Shown: positions 13,600-14,568 of the stretch, in pieces
Layout of the letters: each line of letters starts with the position of its first letter
How positions within the stretch are numbered: the stretch's first letter is position 1
From: Actinomycetota bacterium
Lineage (GTDB): Bacteria > Actinomycetota > UBA4738 > HRBIN12
Assembly: GCA_005885325.1 (NCBI GenBank)
Contig: VAYX01000020.1
Location: forward strand, 1-14,568
Length of the DNA: 14,568 nt
Direction of reading: 5' to 3'
Notes under the pieces: generated by a model
Told to the model about the DNA's origin: nothing
What the model saw: the letters and a program-made list of their open reading frames with translations, nothing else
Databases searched by the model: none
Translations under genes and position numbers: made by a program

Positions 13600-14568
13600 T
13601 AGACCTCCATGATCACCGGCAGGATCACCGGCTTTCGCTGGGTGACCTCGTAGAAGTACTTGCCCAGGGTCCGCCGGATGTTCTGTTCGATCGCGCTCCG
13701 GTCGACGACGTGCGCCTGGGCGCTCTCCTTCAGGGAAAGCATGACGCGATTCCTGGCCTCTTCAAGGATGTCGCCGGAGGTCTCGTTGAACACGAACCCC
13801 CGGTTCACGATGTCCGGGCCGGCCACGATCTCGCCCTGGTGGGCATCGATCGTGACCACCACGACCACCACGCCGTCGGCCGAGAGCTTCCGCCGGTCCC
13901 GGAGCACGACCTCGCCCACGTCCCCGATCCCCAGCCCGTCCACGAAGGTCATCCCGGCCGGGATCCGCCCGGCGACCCGGACCCGCTCCCCCACCTCCAC
14001 CAGGTCCCCGTCCTCGCAGATCAGCACGTGGTCGGGGGGGATGCCGACCTCGGCGGCCAGCTTGGCGTGATGGGCGAGGTGCCGTCGTTCCCCGTGGACC
14101 GGGATGAACCACCGGGGCTGGACCAAGGAGAGCATCAGCCGGAGCTCCTCCTGGGCGGCGTGCCCGGACGCGTGCACCGGCGCCGCCGGCTCGTGGTACA
14201 CGTCGGCCCCCGTGCGGTACAGGCCGTCGATGACCCGGTGGATGGCCGGCTCGTTCCCCGGGATGAGGGAGGAGGACAGGACGACGGTGTCGCCCGGGCG
14301 AAGGTCCACGAACTTGTGCTCCCGAGCCGCCATCAGCGAGAGCGCCGAGTAGGGCTCGCCCTGGCTCCCCGTGCACACCACAACGACCCGGGACCGTTCG
14401 AGCCTCTCCAGATCCTCGATCAGGACGATGTCCTGATCCGGCACGCTGAGCAGCCCGAGCCGGCGAGCGGCGTCGACGCTCTGGTGCATGGAACGACCGA
14501 GTACCGCTACGACCCGCTCGTTCGCCCGCGCCGCGTTCGCCACCTGCTGGATCCGGTGGATGTGGCTG
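13599..14568 (-). CDS. rnj: Ribonuclease J, C-terminal part (cut by right edge)
   Basis: The last 322 residues of an RNase J are present; the family is about 550 residues, so the metallo-beta-lactamase catalytic motif HxHxDH lies outside the window. The visible part has the end of the beta-CASP domain, with SHIHRIQQ and VAVLGRSM (fragment residues 1-26), CTGSQGEP (65-72), the HASGH motif (132-136) and PVHGERRHL (156-164). The typical C-terminal domain ends in IRRTLGKYFYEVTQRKPVILPVIMEV. RNase J combines 5'-3' exonuclease and endonuclease activity in rRNA maturation and mRNA decay. The frame is open to the right edge, so GTG 14543 is not the true start. In related genomes dapA often precedes this gene; that part is not visible. 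Confidence 0.96.
   Translation of the reverse strand, partial: SHIHRIQQVANAARANERVVAVLGRSMHQSVDAARRLGLLSVPDQDIVLIEDLERLERSRVVVVCTGSQGEPYSALSLMAAREHKFVDLRPGDTVVLSSSLIPGNEPAIHRVIDGLYRTGADVYHEPAAPVHASGHAAQEELRLMLSLVQPRWFIPVHGERRHLAHHAKLAAEVGIPPDHVLICEDGDLVEVGERVRVAGRIPAGMTFVDGLGIGDVGEVVLRDRRKLSADGVVVVVVTIDAHQGEIVAGPDIVNRGFVFNETSGDILEEARNRVMLSLKESAQAHVVDRSAIEQNIRRTLGKYFYEVTQRKPVILPVIMEV
13604..13609 (-). promoter_or_regulatory. Ribosome-binding site of ftsK inside rnj
   Basis: TGGAGG, in the last codons of rnj (Ile-Met-Glu-Val-stop), lies four bases before GTG 13599. It supports that start and reinitiation after rnj. Confidence 0.65.

Noticed and set aside
1..14568. Mobile element, CRISPR array, phage genes, tRNA or rRNA
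   Set aside because: I saw no transposase or integrase motifs, no regularly spaced repeats, and no recognisable tRNA or rRNA sequence on either strand.

Overview
This window is a dense, very GC-rich chromosomal housekeeping block. Every gene I can support lies on the minus strand, so transcription runs from the right edge of the window to the left. Gene order, Gram-positive type LexA operator, RNase J plus RNase Y and frequent GTG starts suggest an actinomycetote, probably a deep-branching or uncultured lineage. That placement is inference from content and layout, not a phylogenetic result.

Right part (14568 to 10979): the C-terminal half of RNase J (rnj, open at the right edge), the DNA translocase FtsK, and a small VOC-fold protein of unknown role. 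FtsK starts inside the rnj stop codon. Middle part (10888 to 8276): a RodZ-like HTH/membrane protein, CinA (nucleotide/NMN repair, classically linked to recA) and ThpR (2'-5' RNA ligase family phosphoesterase). CinA and ThpR overlap by one base.

SOS part (8279 to 6469): recA and recX. A perfect 14-base LexA operator fills the 17-base spacer of a good recA promoter, whose -35 box overlaps the thpR stop codon. RecX follows recA after 8 bases.

A 254-base gap (6215 to 6468) separates recX from RNase Y. It holds a candidate promoter, a nested inverted repeat and a strong terminator-like hairpin directly before the rny ribosome-binding site. This is the least explained stretch in the window.

Left part (6214 to 1): rny, miaB, miaA, dapF, dapL and the N-terminal third of hflX. 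The miaB to hflX junctions all overlap, so this looks like one translationally coupled operon. MiaA and MiaB together make the ms2i6A37 modification of tRNA. DapL and DapF are consecutive steps of diaminopimelate/lysine synthesis by the aminotransferase route. HflX is a ribosome-splitting GTPase.

I see no RNA gene, CRISPR array, insertion sequence or clear foreign island, and no gene-free stretch longer than 254 bases. I did not find a convincing new system. The most useful leads are the rny leader and the recA operator/promoter architecture.
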